Shown here piece by piece: positions 53,101 through 61,829 of a stretch of 64,000 nt of DNA (positions within the stretch are counted from its first letter, which is position 1; each line of letters starts with the position of its first letter). Made by a program: the position numbers and the translations under genes. Under the pieces are notes generated by a model that was given only the letters and a program-made list of their open reading frames with translations, was not told the origin of the DNA and did not search any database. Origin of the DNA: Eurosta solidaginis (lineage: Eukaryota; Arthropoda; Insecta; Diptera; Tephritidae); assembly GCF_040869045.1 (NCBI RefSeq), contig NC_090319.1, positions 387,949,601 to 388,013,600 on the forward strand, in the 5' to 3' direction.

Positions 53101-55463
53101 CTTACATTTCCTAGGTCTCAGACTAAATAGGATTTGTTGTGAAATATAATTATCAGAATTTATTTGTAATTAGCCTTTTGGGTATATTTTTATTTAGTGT
53201 TTCAGATGGCTGGGGCCTGAATCTCTATGTCGCTCGAAATGTACGTCTTCTGCTTACTTAGTTGGTGGTTAACTTCTGGATTTGCTTTTCGATAACTGAC
53301 GATAAGCGGGAGGTCCTTTTCTGCTTTCAACTTCGGATGTCGATGTGGTTACTTTTTGGGCGGGAGCGTCTTCACCCAACTGCATAGCATAACCTAGCGA
53401 GCGAAGCCTCTGTGCCGAGAAGCAAGTACTGTAGTCCTGGAAACGTTTAACGTGATCATCATTTCAGGTTTTCATTGGTATAAGCTTTTACACACGTGGC
53501 AGATTCCAAGTCAACCGCGCAATCCGCGTACCTACATGGTTTAGATTTCGCCGTCTTAACGCCGGTATGCTTTCCCCTCTAACCCGCAAGGTTCTCGATT
53601 TAAACACCTTTTCTAATAACATTGAAGTCTATGTAAAAACTAAAAATTCCAGGGATTGTGTTTTTTAAGTTGATCGTTGAAATTTGGGTGTGCGATACTG
53701 TACTCTGTCCTGGAGGTAAAGACCGGTTAAGGCGCATTGTGACTGTTAGCTAAAAATTTTGAGAATAATACACCGATTTCATGAATAGTTTTGGAATTTA
53801 GGAATTTCGTTATTAGCTTTTTATTATTTATTTGTTAATTACTACGGCTTTTTAGGCATAAACTAACTGACTTTGTCAAAACCTTCATTTCAGGTTAACA
53901 TTGTCGAAATTCCCGGCATTTTGGAGGTACGCAAGCAAGTTTCTCGCCTGTTTCCGTTCAACGATGCTTGTCAGTGGTTTATCGATCGTGCTGATATAAT
54001 TTTCCTAGTCTACGATCCGGCCAAACTTGATGTTGGCCCTGAGACTGAGGCTATATTGGATCAATTAAAGGGACGTGAGTATCAAACGCGCATCATTTTG
54101 AACAAAGCGGACACCGTAAAACCGGAAGAACTTTTGCGTGTACAAAGTGCACTCATTTGGAATATTTCCCCCTTGATGTCATCGGCACAGCCACCACTCG
54201 TGTACACTACGTCATTGTGGTCACATCCATATCAGGAAGGCGCCCCAGCACGTTTGCTATTGGCACAGGAGCGTGCATTTTTGCGTGATCTGCGCACCGC
54301 TATCGACAAGAGGATAGAACATAAAATATCTAGTGCGCGTCGTTTCGCTGTGAGTAAAAGAAAAAAGTTGCACATACACTTATGAAGTCCTGCAAGCTAA
54401 TTTAAGCTACCAGAAGAAGAGGAGATAGACCCACCAATAAGTATACCGAAATGATTAGAATACGAACTGAATCGATTTTAACGCAAACTAGTCTCTCAAT
54501 TGCTGAAATTTGTTATTGGGGTGGATGTTAATCAATGGAACCCATATGATCGGACCACTTTAGCATATATCCCCCATATAATCGATTTATCACGCTCAAC
54601 AGCATTTTCCTGTATCATATCGGGTTGGTTTTTTGTATATCGATACTATTTCCTGATCATTTCGGCGGGTTTTCAGGATAATATCGGATTTGTTTTCAGA
54701 ATAATTCATTGTTGAGGGTTTTCGGTATTATTTCGGTATTGTATATGGGATCATTTCGGATCTATTTCAGAATGATTTTGGCACTATTTCTATATAATTT
54801 CAAAATTGTTCCGGGATCATTTCGGGACTATCTTTGGATTATTTTTCGGTACATTTCAAGATAATTTCATGGCATTAAGGAGTTGTTTTCGGGATAATTT
54901 TGAAGTTATATCATTTCCTCCGGTTCATTTAAGAGCTATCTGCGACATTTTTATTTTTCTCCGAAACTCTTTTGGATTGTTCTTATTTAACAAGTAAAAC
55001 ATACATATGTATATACATTATCAAAGTATATTTTTTCTGTGCTTTTAAGGTACGCGTTCGCAATCATGCCAAAATGGTGGATTGCTACCTCAATACCTAC
55101 AACAATCATAAGACCCTCTTCGGCAACAAAAAACGCATCGCTGACGAAATTATTACTCATCCACAAAACTATCATATCTATGAGGGTCTGTCGACGCTTA
55201 CCAATATTTCGCGCTACGATTTGCCAGATCCCGAAGTTTATCGTGACTTTTTCCGTCTCAACCCGTTGTATGAATTCAAAAAACTTGCTGATACCTGCAC
55301 CTACTTCCGTGGCTGCCCCATTACTAAGTTAGACGTGGCGATTGCCTACGATTTACCTGAATTGGCTGGTAAATATAAGAAAATGGTCGAATCAGCATTG
55401 ACCCTCGTTGAAGCCCAAGGAGGTGCGGTGGAGAAAAAAGAAGGGAAAGCTGGGAAAAGTTGA
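29172..55463 (+). CDS. SRL: Sarcalumenin-like EHD-type GTPase with 34 calcium-binding DGDG repeats (7 coding exons)
   Basis: Exons: 29172-29235, 41771-41884, 47207-48861, 49329-49650, 49721-49893, 53894-54349 and 55050-55463 (TGA), all GT-AG and in phase; 1065 aa. The signal peptide is MMRWFAFLVLLGLILSAISF. Exon 3 encodes 30 units of a 13-residue repeat (DIDGDGIPNxxDx, about residues 115-508), a spacer with RQKR (518-521), and four more units (546-597); these match thrombospondin type-3 calcium motifs. The dynamin/EHD-type GTPase has G1 GPWSGGKST (693-701), a G3 region VEIPGIL (DxxG aspartate replaced by E) and G4 NKAD (846-849). The EIPG form and lumenal signal fit sarcalumenin rather than cytosolic EHD proteins. 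Likely a lumenal, Ca-binding protein of muscle reticulum. From memory it matches fly CG9297. Long introns carry many transposons. Confidence 0.92.
30520..31930 (-). mobile_element. R1-type LINE remnant (linker, RT start, C-terminus)
   Basis: In minus-strand order: EN-RT linker (LGRKQLEAHADRTSRIL, ACNKSMPMLPNKHPL, 31726-31493), RT motif 1 (AVRSLKNHKGAGPDGISAEA, 31476-31240), RT motif 2 (GLSPRQHGFSPGK), then directly the C-terminal region (RGRWTAKLITDVEAW, TQMLSGHGYFKIYL) at about 30720-30570. The catalytic YADD part is deleted and stops are present. Dead copy in intron 1 of the GTPase gene. Confidence 0.65.
32205..32375 (+). mobile_element. Second tRNA-derived SINE (single copy seen)
   Basis: An A-box-like TGGTTGAATGTG (32225-32236) lies 32 bp upstream of a perfect B box GGTTCGAATCC (32268-32278). 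After it come CACTGCCGGGAG, a unique body, and an AATTAATAAATAAA-type tail. The acceptor stem does not pair, so it is not a functional tRNA. The head differs from the tRNA-Gly SINE. Confidence 0.55.
32548..34390 (-). mobile_element. mariner/maT-like DNA transposon remnant, carrying a nested Helitron
   Basis: The inverted ends CACGGTGTCAAAAAG (32548 on) and, reversed, CAGGGTGTCCAAAAAG (to 34390) are each bordered by TA. On the minus strand near 34230-34080 the frame reads PPSSPALNSSDFVV, a stop, then KLRNFSKDLLKIWDEMSMEM and VRAACCSF. This is the C-terminal pattern of mariner-family transposases (PPxSPDLNPxD; ...W..I......RA). The catalytic Asp of SPD is Ala here, and the N-terminal two thirds are gone. 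Clearly inactive. Confidence 0.65.
32632..33966 (+). mobile_element. Helitron with helicase fragment, nested in the mariner remnant
   Basis: 5' TC end (TCTATATATATATAAAG) preceded by A; 3' end ...GGTAAAGCTAG followed by T, as expected for Helitron A|T insertion with a CTRR terminus. At 33504-33705 the plus frame reads LCERTILAPKNDHVNKIND, TVTDEDKIVNYPTEFL and SLEPKGMPAH, the conserved Pif1-like helicase tail of Helitron Rep/Hel. Everything upstream in Rep/Hel is missing. Two further 5'-end-like segments (about 32777 and 33343, each before CTGTGTGTGTGTG) suggest nested or rearranged copies. Confidence 0.75.
34890..35130 (+). repeat. Dispersed repeat shared with 41040-41260
   Basis: Blocks GAAGCCGATGA, CAGAGGTACACCTGTG and TCGAACTTCACGAG recur in the same order at 41040-41260 (GAAGCCGATGATG, CAGACGTACCTCTG, TCAAACTTCACGAGG). 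Two copies are moderately diverged. The class is unknown. Confidence 0.45.
35417..37672 (+). repeat. Dispersed repeat family DR, copy 5 (longest) with nested MITE
   Basis: The most complete copy. Its 5' end is AAGGAAGGCTTATTGTGGGT and it carries the CATTACATACTCAG motif, all internal 'GTGGGCG' blocks, the run ACAGACGGACGGACGGACGG (37503-37522), and a 3' end GCAAAGCACGCTGAGTATAAA. It is interrupted by the MITE at 36089-36716. Without the MITE it is about 1.6 kb. Confidence 0.8.
36089..36716. mobile_element. MITE with perfect 30-bp terminal inverted repeats
   Basis: The left end starts CGCACACTAACTACAAAAGA and the right end is its exact complement over 30 bp. Comparison with uninterrupted copies of the host repeat (AAAGATATATCGATTT at about 17150) shows a 4-bp ATAT duplication, or a TA duplication if the repeat starts TCG. 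Interior of 570 bp is AT-rich without coding capacity. Confidence 0.88.
38701..39029. mobile_element. Foldback/MITE-like element with ~105-bp inverted arms
   Basis: The left arm begins AGCAACAAGCAAACACCAGC; the right arm ends in its complement (GCTGGTGTTTGCTTGTTGCT). The arms pair for about 105 bp at roughly 90% identity. The middle holds CTGATGA (38851-38857), a 7-bp hairpin GACTTCA/TGAAGTC, and GAAA (38876-38879). Similar motifs mark ends of Penelope-like elements, but no coding sequence is present. Confidence 0.7.
39560..39667 (+). mobile_element. Fragment of the CAA-tailed element
   Basis: TATACCCGCGGTAGGTATGC, then GTAAGAGGCGACTAAAGTAC and TTCAAGGGATTGCAG, match the 5' part of the insertion at 15988-16407 (opposite strand). 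Confidence 0.6.
39920..40634. mobile_element. Foldback-type element with iterated internal motif
   Basis: Left end GTGACGTGCAATAGTGTCAA; right end TTGACACTATTGCAAGTCAC, its complement with one mismatch. A ~30-bp motif (CGCTTTTGAAA...ATTAATGTCAATTGAC) recurs in both orientations near both ends (39967, 40465, 40519, 40590). No coding sequence. Confidence 0.6.
40640..40955 (+). repeat. A-rich (AAATAAAAT)n low-complexity tract
   Basis: More than 300 bp of AAATAAAAT/AAATGAAAT variants directly after the foldback element, in intron 1 of the GTPase gene. Confidence 0.85.
40960..41260. repeat. TTATCGGTTTGTTATCGAA-type array plus dispersed repeat copy
   Basis: GAGTTATCGGTTTGTTATCG and ACTTGTTATCGGTTGTTGCC are worn tandem units. 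They are followed by the second copy of the repeat described at 34890. Confidence 0.45.
42126..42250 (+). other. Long intronic hairpin, candidate small-RNA precursor
   Basis: An 18-bp perfect inverted repeat, CCTCGTGTTCCAGTGGTA (42149-42166) with TACCACTGGAACACGAGG (42224-42241). It extends with bulges to about 37 paired positions through GTGATCCATACG/CGTATCTGGTTCATG. The terminal loop is about 30 nt. It lies 265 bp into intron 2 on the gene's strand. Size and shape fit an animal pre-miRNA, but I do not recognise the mature sequence, and a small palindromic transposon is possible. Confidence 0.35.
42805..43085 (-). mobile_element. tRNA-Gly-derived SINE, copy C (internal deletion)
   Basis: Minus-strand copy with 3' end AAATGTAAGGCGCGATAACC and 5' head CCACCGTGGTGTGATGGTAG. 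The B box and about 60 bp after the A box are missing, so transcription ability is lost. Confidence 0.8.
43744..43911 (+). mobile_element. tRNA-Gly-derived SINE, copy D (5'-truncated)
   Basis: It starts inside the body at GAGCTCTCAGTGAAAACTC and runs to TCGCGCCTTACATTTAGTTA. The head and both Pol III boxes are absent. Confidence 0.8.
45140..45581. mobile_element. MITE with GGGGGACTCATG inverted ends and TA duplication
   Basis: GGGGGACTCATG at 45140-45151 is mirrored by CATGAGTCCCCC ending at 45581; TA borders both sides. Subterminal AT-rich arms pair imperfectly over 40 bp more. The type resembles a Tc1/mariner-derived MITE. Confidence 0.65.
45583..46372. mobile_element. MITE-like element with ACTGAAAG ends, carrying a SINE
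   Basis: ACTGAAAG at 45583 is mirrored by CTTTCAGT ending at about 46372. Both arms contain GATTTTACCAGATCAAC-like / GTTGATTTTACTAG segments. The SINE at 45778-45997 is nested inside it. The ends are short, so this is tentative. Confidence 0.4.
45778..45997 (-). mobile_element. tRNA-Gly-derived SINE, copy E (3'-truncated)
   Basis: Minus strand: head GGCCGCCGTGGTGTGATGG, CGCCTACCAC and B box GGTTCACACCC are all intact. It is cut in the body near GCAAGGCAG, so it lacks the last 130 bp of the family. Confidence 0.82.
46560..46985 (-). mobile_element. Probable R1-type LINE remnant (endonuclease/linker part)
   Basis: On the minus strand, RGRRVVDMWA, a stop, NNHKL and later QLEETVDEGC align in order with the start of the remnant near 31930-31740 (RGRWVLTWRQG, HKLWLIDHLL, IGKCWKSL). 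Stops are frequent. Supported only by that internal resemblance. Confidence 0.35.
47371..48820 (+). repeat. 39-bp coding minisatellite (DxDGDGxPN repeats)
   Basis: Exon 3 of the GTPase gene contains 34 copies of a 39-bp unit (GATATCGATGGTGATGGCAT core), 30 contiguous and 4 after a spacer. Third-position differences between neighbours are common while the D/G/N positions are held, which indicates selection on the protein. Units 1-3 and 27-29 are an internal triplet duplication. Confidence 0.9.
50393..50938 (-). mobile_element. Short 5'-truncated LINE with (CCTAA)n tail
   Basis: The minus frame reads MPLSTCKLKIKEALLMEA, SLRELLTLRKRDVSLVLGLL, GHVCIG and a C-C-H-C knuckle (CRSCGNEEEPETVRHLLC), ending FINSTKWFD. 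This is the same C-terminal layout as the LINE at 24255. On the plus strand its tail is (TTAGG)4-5 at 50393-50417. An imperfect 13-bp target duplication TTCTTCGA(C/G)CTAT flanks it (50380-50392, 50939-50951). It lies in intron 5. Confidence 0.8.
51030..51600. repeat. TATCGATA/CGATACCAAAT degenerate arrays
   Basis: Two clusters (51030-51240 and 51420-51600) of units such as TTATCGGCTTGTTAT, CACCGATACCAAATTG, CTTATCGATAGCTTTTCGA and AATCGATAACTTTTCG. They are the same family as the arrays at 12060 and 20775. Confidence 0.5.
51605..53890. other. Rest of intron 5, nothing firm
   Basis: ATGCAT/TGCATA-rich AT DNA at 51640-52380, a short CT repeat at 52746-52762, and GC-richer sequence at 53190-53600 that may be old transposon debris. 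I could not assign any of it. Confidence 0.35.
54580..54930 (+). repeat. Decayed TTTCGGGATNATTTCGG minisatellite
   Basis: About 15 worn units of 18-21 bp (GATCATTTCGGCGGG, GGTATTATTTCGG, GGGATCATTTCGGGACTAT, TTTTCGGGATAATTTTG) fill half of the 700-bp last intron of the GTPase gene. Confidence 0.5.
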
Positions 55464-55528
55464 AAAATGTTTCCGTCCAAAAAACTGCAATGAAATTTTG
55501 TTCGTAAAAAATGCTGAATGAACAAGAA

Positions 55529-56805
55529 AATAAAATCTAAAAGCAACGGACAAGCGAAGTAAAAGCAAAAACGTTCGCGCTTAGCAAACGAGATTAGTTT
55601 TTTTGGAACACGGTGATCAAACAAGCAAAAAACACAGTCGAACTTAAAACAAAACAAAAAATATTAAAATTTAAATTTTGCCGAAATTTTACAAAATTCA
55701 CGACTAAGAGAGAGAGAGAGACATTAAAATAGTTACAAAAAAAAAAATAGCGAACAAAACAACAACAACAACAAGAGAGAGAGAGAGTGTGCATTCTAAC
55801 AGCGAAACAAAACAAAATTAGACAACGAAACAAAAAATAAAAATAATTAAACGAAATTCCTTAAATAGAAAAACAGTTAAAAAAAGTATATCGTTAACAC
55901 CATTAAAAAAAAAAACAATAATAACATTGTTTAATGAAAAAGAGAGAGAGACAACCATTTGCATAAATTATTTTTGTAACTAGTGGGAGGGACAGGCAAA
56001 CGCGTTAAAAGAAAATTTAATTTAAAAAAATTGTTAATTTAACCGCAAATATTAACAACATTTTTAGTTTCCCTAACAAACATACATTTTACAAATTAAA
56101 GGGAAAAAAACTGTGCACTTGAAATTTAACGAAACTCCCACAAATAAAACCAAAGGCAAAATAAAAATAGTAAAAAAAAAATTGCGCAATCATTAAACAC
56201 AGGCATTTATTTATTTATTCATTTGTTAAGTTAACTGTATATTTGTTTTTTGTGCACAACAACAAATTTGTTCATGTCTACTACACAGTTTTTGTCCCAT
56301 ATACATCTGCACTAAATATTTTTTTTTTGTACGCTTCATTAGAGCTACACAAATTATAAATTTAGTAAATGGAAAATAATTTATAAAAAAACAAAACACA
56401 AAGTATAAACTTCAAATAAAAATGAATTTAATTATAAACTTAACTACGATTACTGCACTGCACCAACAAAGCATTGTGAACTTAGATCCTGTCATAGTTA
56501 ATAAGTTTTCTTTTTTTATTTGAGTGTAAAAAAATATTTAGAAATTCCAAAAAAATATATATAAATAAATAAAAAAAAGTTAGTAAAAAACAAAGTTTGG
56601 TAGAACGTGTAAAAGTAAAAAACAAGCAGTAAAGACGTAAGATGTTTATAGTAAAAAAAAAATTAAATTGACACGTTGCTTTACGTCTATAAATTTAATG
56701 TAAACAAAGATTTAAGAAATTAATGACAACTGATAAATCTGTGAGTGTACATTTAAATGTGTAATGTTGGACATGAGGATAGACAGAATTTTAACAACAA
56801 ATAAA
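55529..56805 (+). terminator. Candidate 3' UTR and poly(A) signals of the GTPase gene
   Basis: After the stop at 55463 the sequence is very A-rich, with several AATAAA: the first at 55529-55534, the last at 56800-56805, the latter followed by a T-rich stretch. It also contains three GAGAGAGAGAG tracts. The long UTR is inferred from composition; the first signal could also be used. Confidence 0.4.
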
Positions 56806-57164
56806 AAAACTTAGAAAACACCAAATTGATGTTTGATTTTTTCGTACTCGACCTCAAAAGAGAAACATGATGGCGGAAAAGAAGCATCTGCCTCAAAAGC
56901 TGGACTGGTTTTGTTAGCAAAAGTGTGCTAATACACGCCCATATAAGTTTGGAAAAATCTAGAACAGCGGTCGACGGCTAATACGCGTCCGATAATATCG
57001 TGATGCGTATCAAAAGACGCGTCTTGATACCAAGATTTTAGCTCTGTGTGGAGATATTTTTATAGTTGAATTTAACAGTTGTCATGTGTTTGTTGTACAT
57101 AGAAAGAAAATTGGTGTAGAAAAAGGGTTTGCACGTATTTAATTTAAATCCCAAAAGGTGTTGG

Positions 57165-57500
57165 ACCGGCAAGTGTAATTTTTTATAAGCGCGACCGAAG
57201 GCCTCCAATGCAGAAAGATGGTCTGCGTAAAAAAAATACTATGGATCCCACCCCCGCCTTCAGAGTGGTCCGGGGTAATTTTCCAGTTTTTCGTGAACAT
57301 TTTTTGATAGACATACAATTTTTTTCCGCCTTCGAATTATTGATACTGATATATTTTGCTCAGATTTAATTTGATCTTTGATTTGTTTATCCAACCCAGT
57401 GTAATTTTTTATAAGCTCGGGCAAAAACCGGTAATGCGGAAAGGTGTTCTGGATCCCACCCCCGGTTTCGGGGGTGTGCATGGTTATTTTTCGGTTTTGG
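57165..57500 (+). repeat. Two direct copies of an unclassified ~225-bp unit
   Basis: GTGTAATTTTTTATAAGC occurs at about 57173 and 57400. Each is followed in the same order by an AATGC(A)G(A)AA(G)G motif, GGATCCCACCCCCG and a TTTTC(C/G)(A/G)GTTTT segment. A diverged tandem duplication or two inserts of one family. Confidence 0.5.
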
Positions 57501-57867
57501 AAAGATGACACTGCCTTCTCTGAAGGTATTGTCGACTAGAACAGGAACCTTAATTTTCCGAACTCCTCCAAAATCTCTACACTCCTGTAATAATTTGAAT
57601 TTCATATTTAAAAGAATTAATACGTATGTACATTTGTGTCCACACAACTATAAGCCATTTTTCCAGTTTTCAATCAATCTTTTTGTATATAAAAACCTAT
57701 TTTTACAGGTTACTCAAAACTTTGGAATTGTTTTGAAAATTAGAATTCTTATTTTAGTCGACGACAACTACAAACATAACAGCATCAATACCCAAATTTC
57801 TTCACCTTTGTCTTTATGTAGCACTCAGGCATGCTCCATAAGAGATTCTCTGCCGCTACGAAGTTTG

Positions 57868-57943
57868 TCGATAGTATCGATATATCGATAGTGCCCTTCG
57901 ATACTATCGGCGTATATCGATAGTCCGTACTATCGATAGTTTT
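57868..57943. repeat. Compact TATCGATA cluster
   Basis: Within 75 bp: GATAGTATCGATATATCGAT, GATACTATCGG, TATATCGATAGTCC and ACTATCGATAG. The densest cluster of this motif in the window, in intergenic DNA. Confidence 0.6.
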
Positions 57944-58899
57944 CCACCTCTACTATACACAGTTCGGAGGTACATTTACACTACGATAGTATACAACATG
58001 ATGCAATTACTAGGTGACGGACGTTGGCAGCTTCTCTTTCTAATCCGCCATTTTGAACTCCCACTCTGAAACTCAATTTGCCTCTTTACAAAACTACTTT
58101 TTTATTCAGAGGAAAAAGTTTAGTAAAAACCACACAAAGCAGTTTTCCTCCAAAAGTATGCAAAGGCATCACTTTTTTCCAATTCTATTTTGTGTTGACT
58201 TTGAGGTATTTTTGTAGGGGCTGAACCTTCCGGATTTGCGGCCAAATATACGTTTTGTCTCTGGCGTTGAAGTTGGTAGACACGACTTTTTTAACATGTG
58301 CGTTACACGCGCTCCTCTTTCTATTACCACGAATCCGAAACCAAGCCTGCGTTCGTTGGCTTGACCATTTTCATTGGCCATATGTACCTTGTCTGTACGT
58401 CGCATCTACTGGATCTTGTTATGTTTTCAATGGAATGTGGTTTTACGTGGCAGATGCTCATTATAGCGCCTAACGCAGTTTGACATGTAAAGTGTATCAT
58501 CACACCTTTGTACAGCAAGCTGCTAGCTGCCAAAGCAATCCATAAGAAGTTCTCAGATATTTTTATTTTATTACATCACCAAGCATCCCAAAAGAATATC
58601 TCTGGTCATTCCCACATGAACGGCCATTATAAGGTTTTCTCCGTGAGTGAACTTCTATATACGTCCCCAACCTCCTAGGATCTGTGGGTCGACAGAATAT
58701 CACCCCTCCACTGGTTCGCTACATAGTAGTTATTATAGGATGGAGTTATAAGACTATCGACTTATAATGTATCCGCCGATTTGATGCTGATAAACCGACA
58801 CGGCAAAAAGTATTGTAGGCTTATGAGTAATTATAGCAGCCCTGCAAAATCTCCACTGACGGACACATTCAGTTCGCCCAGGCCAAGAGATCAGCCTAA

Positions 58900-59215
58900 C
58901 GTGGACGACGCTGCTGTGATCGTGCATTTCAATTTTCGGCTAACACCGAGCTAATGGCAGAATACTCCACCCCTGCCCTTCAGTCTGGACCCATCCGTGA
59001 TCAGGTTCATATTAATTCCCAACTTCATTCATCCCTTAATGAATTATGAGTCGTGAATGTAGACGGAAATTGATCCAGCATGCTCCGGAAACTAGCTACA
59101 TTAAGGTAATAAACCGATCCTGTCGAGAACGATTTGATATGACCGCGTTGAACCCTAGGTTTGGTGATTTTAGTCGCTACGTACGACAGGTATGCCTACC
59201 GCGTGAGTATCCTAA
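58900..59215 (-). mobile_element. LINE RNase H and CAA-element fragments
   Basis: On the minus strand near 59028-58965 the frame reads NMNLITDGSRLKGRGGVEYS, matching the RNase H start of the LINE at 24255 (NLFTDGSKLDGKVGGG). At 59170-59215 the string CGGTAGGCATACCTGTCGTA matches the CAA-tailed element. Both are short and decayed. Confidence 0.5.
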
Positions 59216-60408
59216 GCCCCTAAATCCGTTTGTTACATTTCCTGAAGCTATAGGCTGCACTTTTTTACTTCAATTTTAAGACCTTTCGAATTGAAAAAGA
59301 GCTCTCGTCACTCCTAACAAACATCCGACACCAGCTAGCTGTACTACGTCGAATAGCAGGCAGTATAAGGAGGAGTGTGGTCTTTATTAAGTTAACCCAT
59401 ACCGTGCGCTGACTTAATCTTCTTGTAATTTATTTTGCCTTCGTAACACAAACTAAGCAAAATATTTCAAGTTTGCCATATACACTCGAATTCAAAAACA
59501 CTAGGTCCAAGAAGCCTATGAAGAAAGAATAGTGATCTATCTTTGAGTGGCCAGCCTGCATGTTTTATGCAAACTTTGAACGAAATCTGCTTGGGCTGCT
59601 GAATTCTCTAAGAAACTTTTTATAGCAGAACTAGAAGTTTATTCGGAGAGCCTACCATTAACATATGTTAAAATAAGAAAATTTTCATGAAACATGTAAA
59701 AAATGTACTTATTTCTTTGATACAAAATAGTACTAAATTTAATACTTCACAAAAGGGCCTCTCCTTTTCTTCCCCTTTCTCTCATCCTTCGTTTTGTATG
59801 GGAGTTTTCAAAATGAGCTGTCACTACATGGACCACCTTGTCGTTATTACATCATGGTATACAATACTATGGAAATCCATTCATATTAGTTTTTCAACTA
59901 ACGAAAATATCGAATACCTCTATAGAGTTTTGCAGCTCTATTGGCTTAAGATTGTAAAATAAAAAAGCAGAACGGTTTTGAATAACTTCGGTACTGGGGA
60001 CAGGGGAGATATCTGGCGAAGTATGACTTACCTTGGTTAGCTGGTTTTCCAGGCTTTTCTATCGGTACCAACCTTGCCAGTTTCTTTTTTTTTTCTGAAG
60101 GGCAATGGCAAAGTGGTTGGATTGAACAGGGGATTTACGGTTGACCAAAACTATGCGATACCGGAGGAGGTTGCATTTCGTGAAATGCTCCTTCAATTTG
60201 TCTAGTATGTGCTCCTTAACCAACCGTCTTTTGTTCATGACCCAGTTCTTTCGCTAGAGTTGCATTTTTGGCTGGGAAATGAGGACAGATTTCCGGGATC
60301 ATGCCAGCAGGGATAATGCTCATATTTGTATGTCAACACGAGCGTTCCATAGAAAACCATAAATTTTGGACGCTCAGTAATTTTCACTGCCTATCAATCC
60401 CATCGACC

Positions 60409-60470
60409 ATGCAATGAAATAAATAAAATCAGCTGATGAGATGAGCCAACCATATAATTGAGCCATGGAG
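60409..60470 (+). repeat. 62-bp repeat, left copy
   Basis: CCATGCAATGAAATAAATAA to GAGCCATGG. It matches the inverted copy at 63359-63422 with one mismatch; similarity stops sharply at both ends. It contains ATCAGCTGAT. Confidence 0.75.
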
Positions 60471-61829
60471 AGAACTTAAAATTAATATACAAAAAAATGG
60501 TTTCCAAATAGCATTAAAAACGATATACGCAAAAATGAGTCGTTTGAAAGCGTTTACGTTTGGACTCATTCTACATCTTTATCAGGTTAAGTTCCAAAAG
60601 TTGCAATTGAAGGGCAGAAAATCACAATTGAGGATTTGAATGCAAAAAGTGATCTTTTTTGAAAATAACGTATTTGAGATTTTTGTGTTTAAAACATTTG
60701 AGGTGATATAGGATTTTTGTTGTTGTAGTATTTGAAACATTTTTTTAATATATAGTATATATCATTTATGTATAATCTTCCCAATGTAAATATATGTTGA
60801 CAAAATCCTTATTTCATAATTTTTTCCCAAAAATGACAAATTACCTTTTTGCATATAACATAGAAGCAACAGTGGTAACTTGCAATTTTTTGTATGTCCC
60901 ATTTCTCATGTCAAAAAGTGCAAATATAAGCGAAACCGGGAGACGTTAACAAAGCATATATGGGGAGGCACTGTTTGGGAGTGAGAGTCACTTACATTTT
61001 TTTATAAGAACAATACAAGAAACTGGCACAGAGCTTTACATTTTTCGTTGGTACGAAGTCTGTTTCAGAGACATTAAAAAAATATTTGGCGTGGGTATAA
61101 AACTGGACCCCTTCTTCCTATGGAGCTGTTTTACGCAAAAAGGGGTCTTCGAACCCTGAACTTTTTTTGCACGCAACTCCTCAATTGTAGTTCAGCAATT
61201 TTATTTATTACCCAAAAATTTTAATTGAAGTTCTTTATCCTTTTTATTCCTGAAAAGTATTAAATAGCTGAATCCAGACTAAGCCTGCACTTGGAATATG
61301 TAAATTTTCCATTCTGTATAGTTGAAGATCGTGTTTAATTTTTACATTGTAATGCTTTTTTTTCGATAGAACTTATTTAAAAAAGCAACATACAAATATT
61401 TAAAAACAACAAAGTTTCATCAGTCATCAGTCCTTATACATAGCTGCATTGGTCTGTGAAAGGCCGGCCTCGAAAATCAGATATACATTTTCAGTGGAGA
61501 AAATACGAAAGCAATCTGAAGTAATAAGCTTATTGAACAGGAATCCTTCGCCATTCTATCATCGGTTTCGCAGATAAAGGTGCATCATAATGATTTCAAA
61601 CCAAACTAAATCCTCCACAATCACCAGAATATTGATAAAACCATAAATTTGTAACTTTTTGTTTTGCCTGCACGCTACTATGCGATATTGGTAGATATCA
61701 TTGGTGCGAATTGAAATGTTACGTTGTTGTTGTTGTTGAAGTGTTGAAGTGTGAAGATTTTAAGCAATCGAACAATGTTATTAGATACAAGTATTACAAG
61801 AGTCATTCAAATATCAAATATTAAATTGT

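Larger units (their letters stand above)
56806..61829. other. Intergenic region with repeat debris
   Basis: No gene found on either strand in about 5 kb. It holds the 57165-57500 duplication, the TATCGATA cluster at 57868, the LINE/CAA-element fragments at 58900-59215 and one 62-bp repeat at 60409. The remaining sequence is unassigned AT-rich DNA. Confidence 0.4.
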
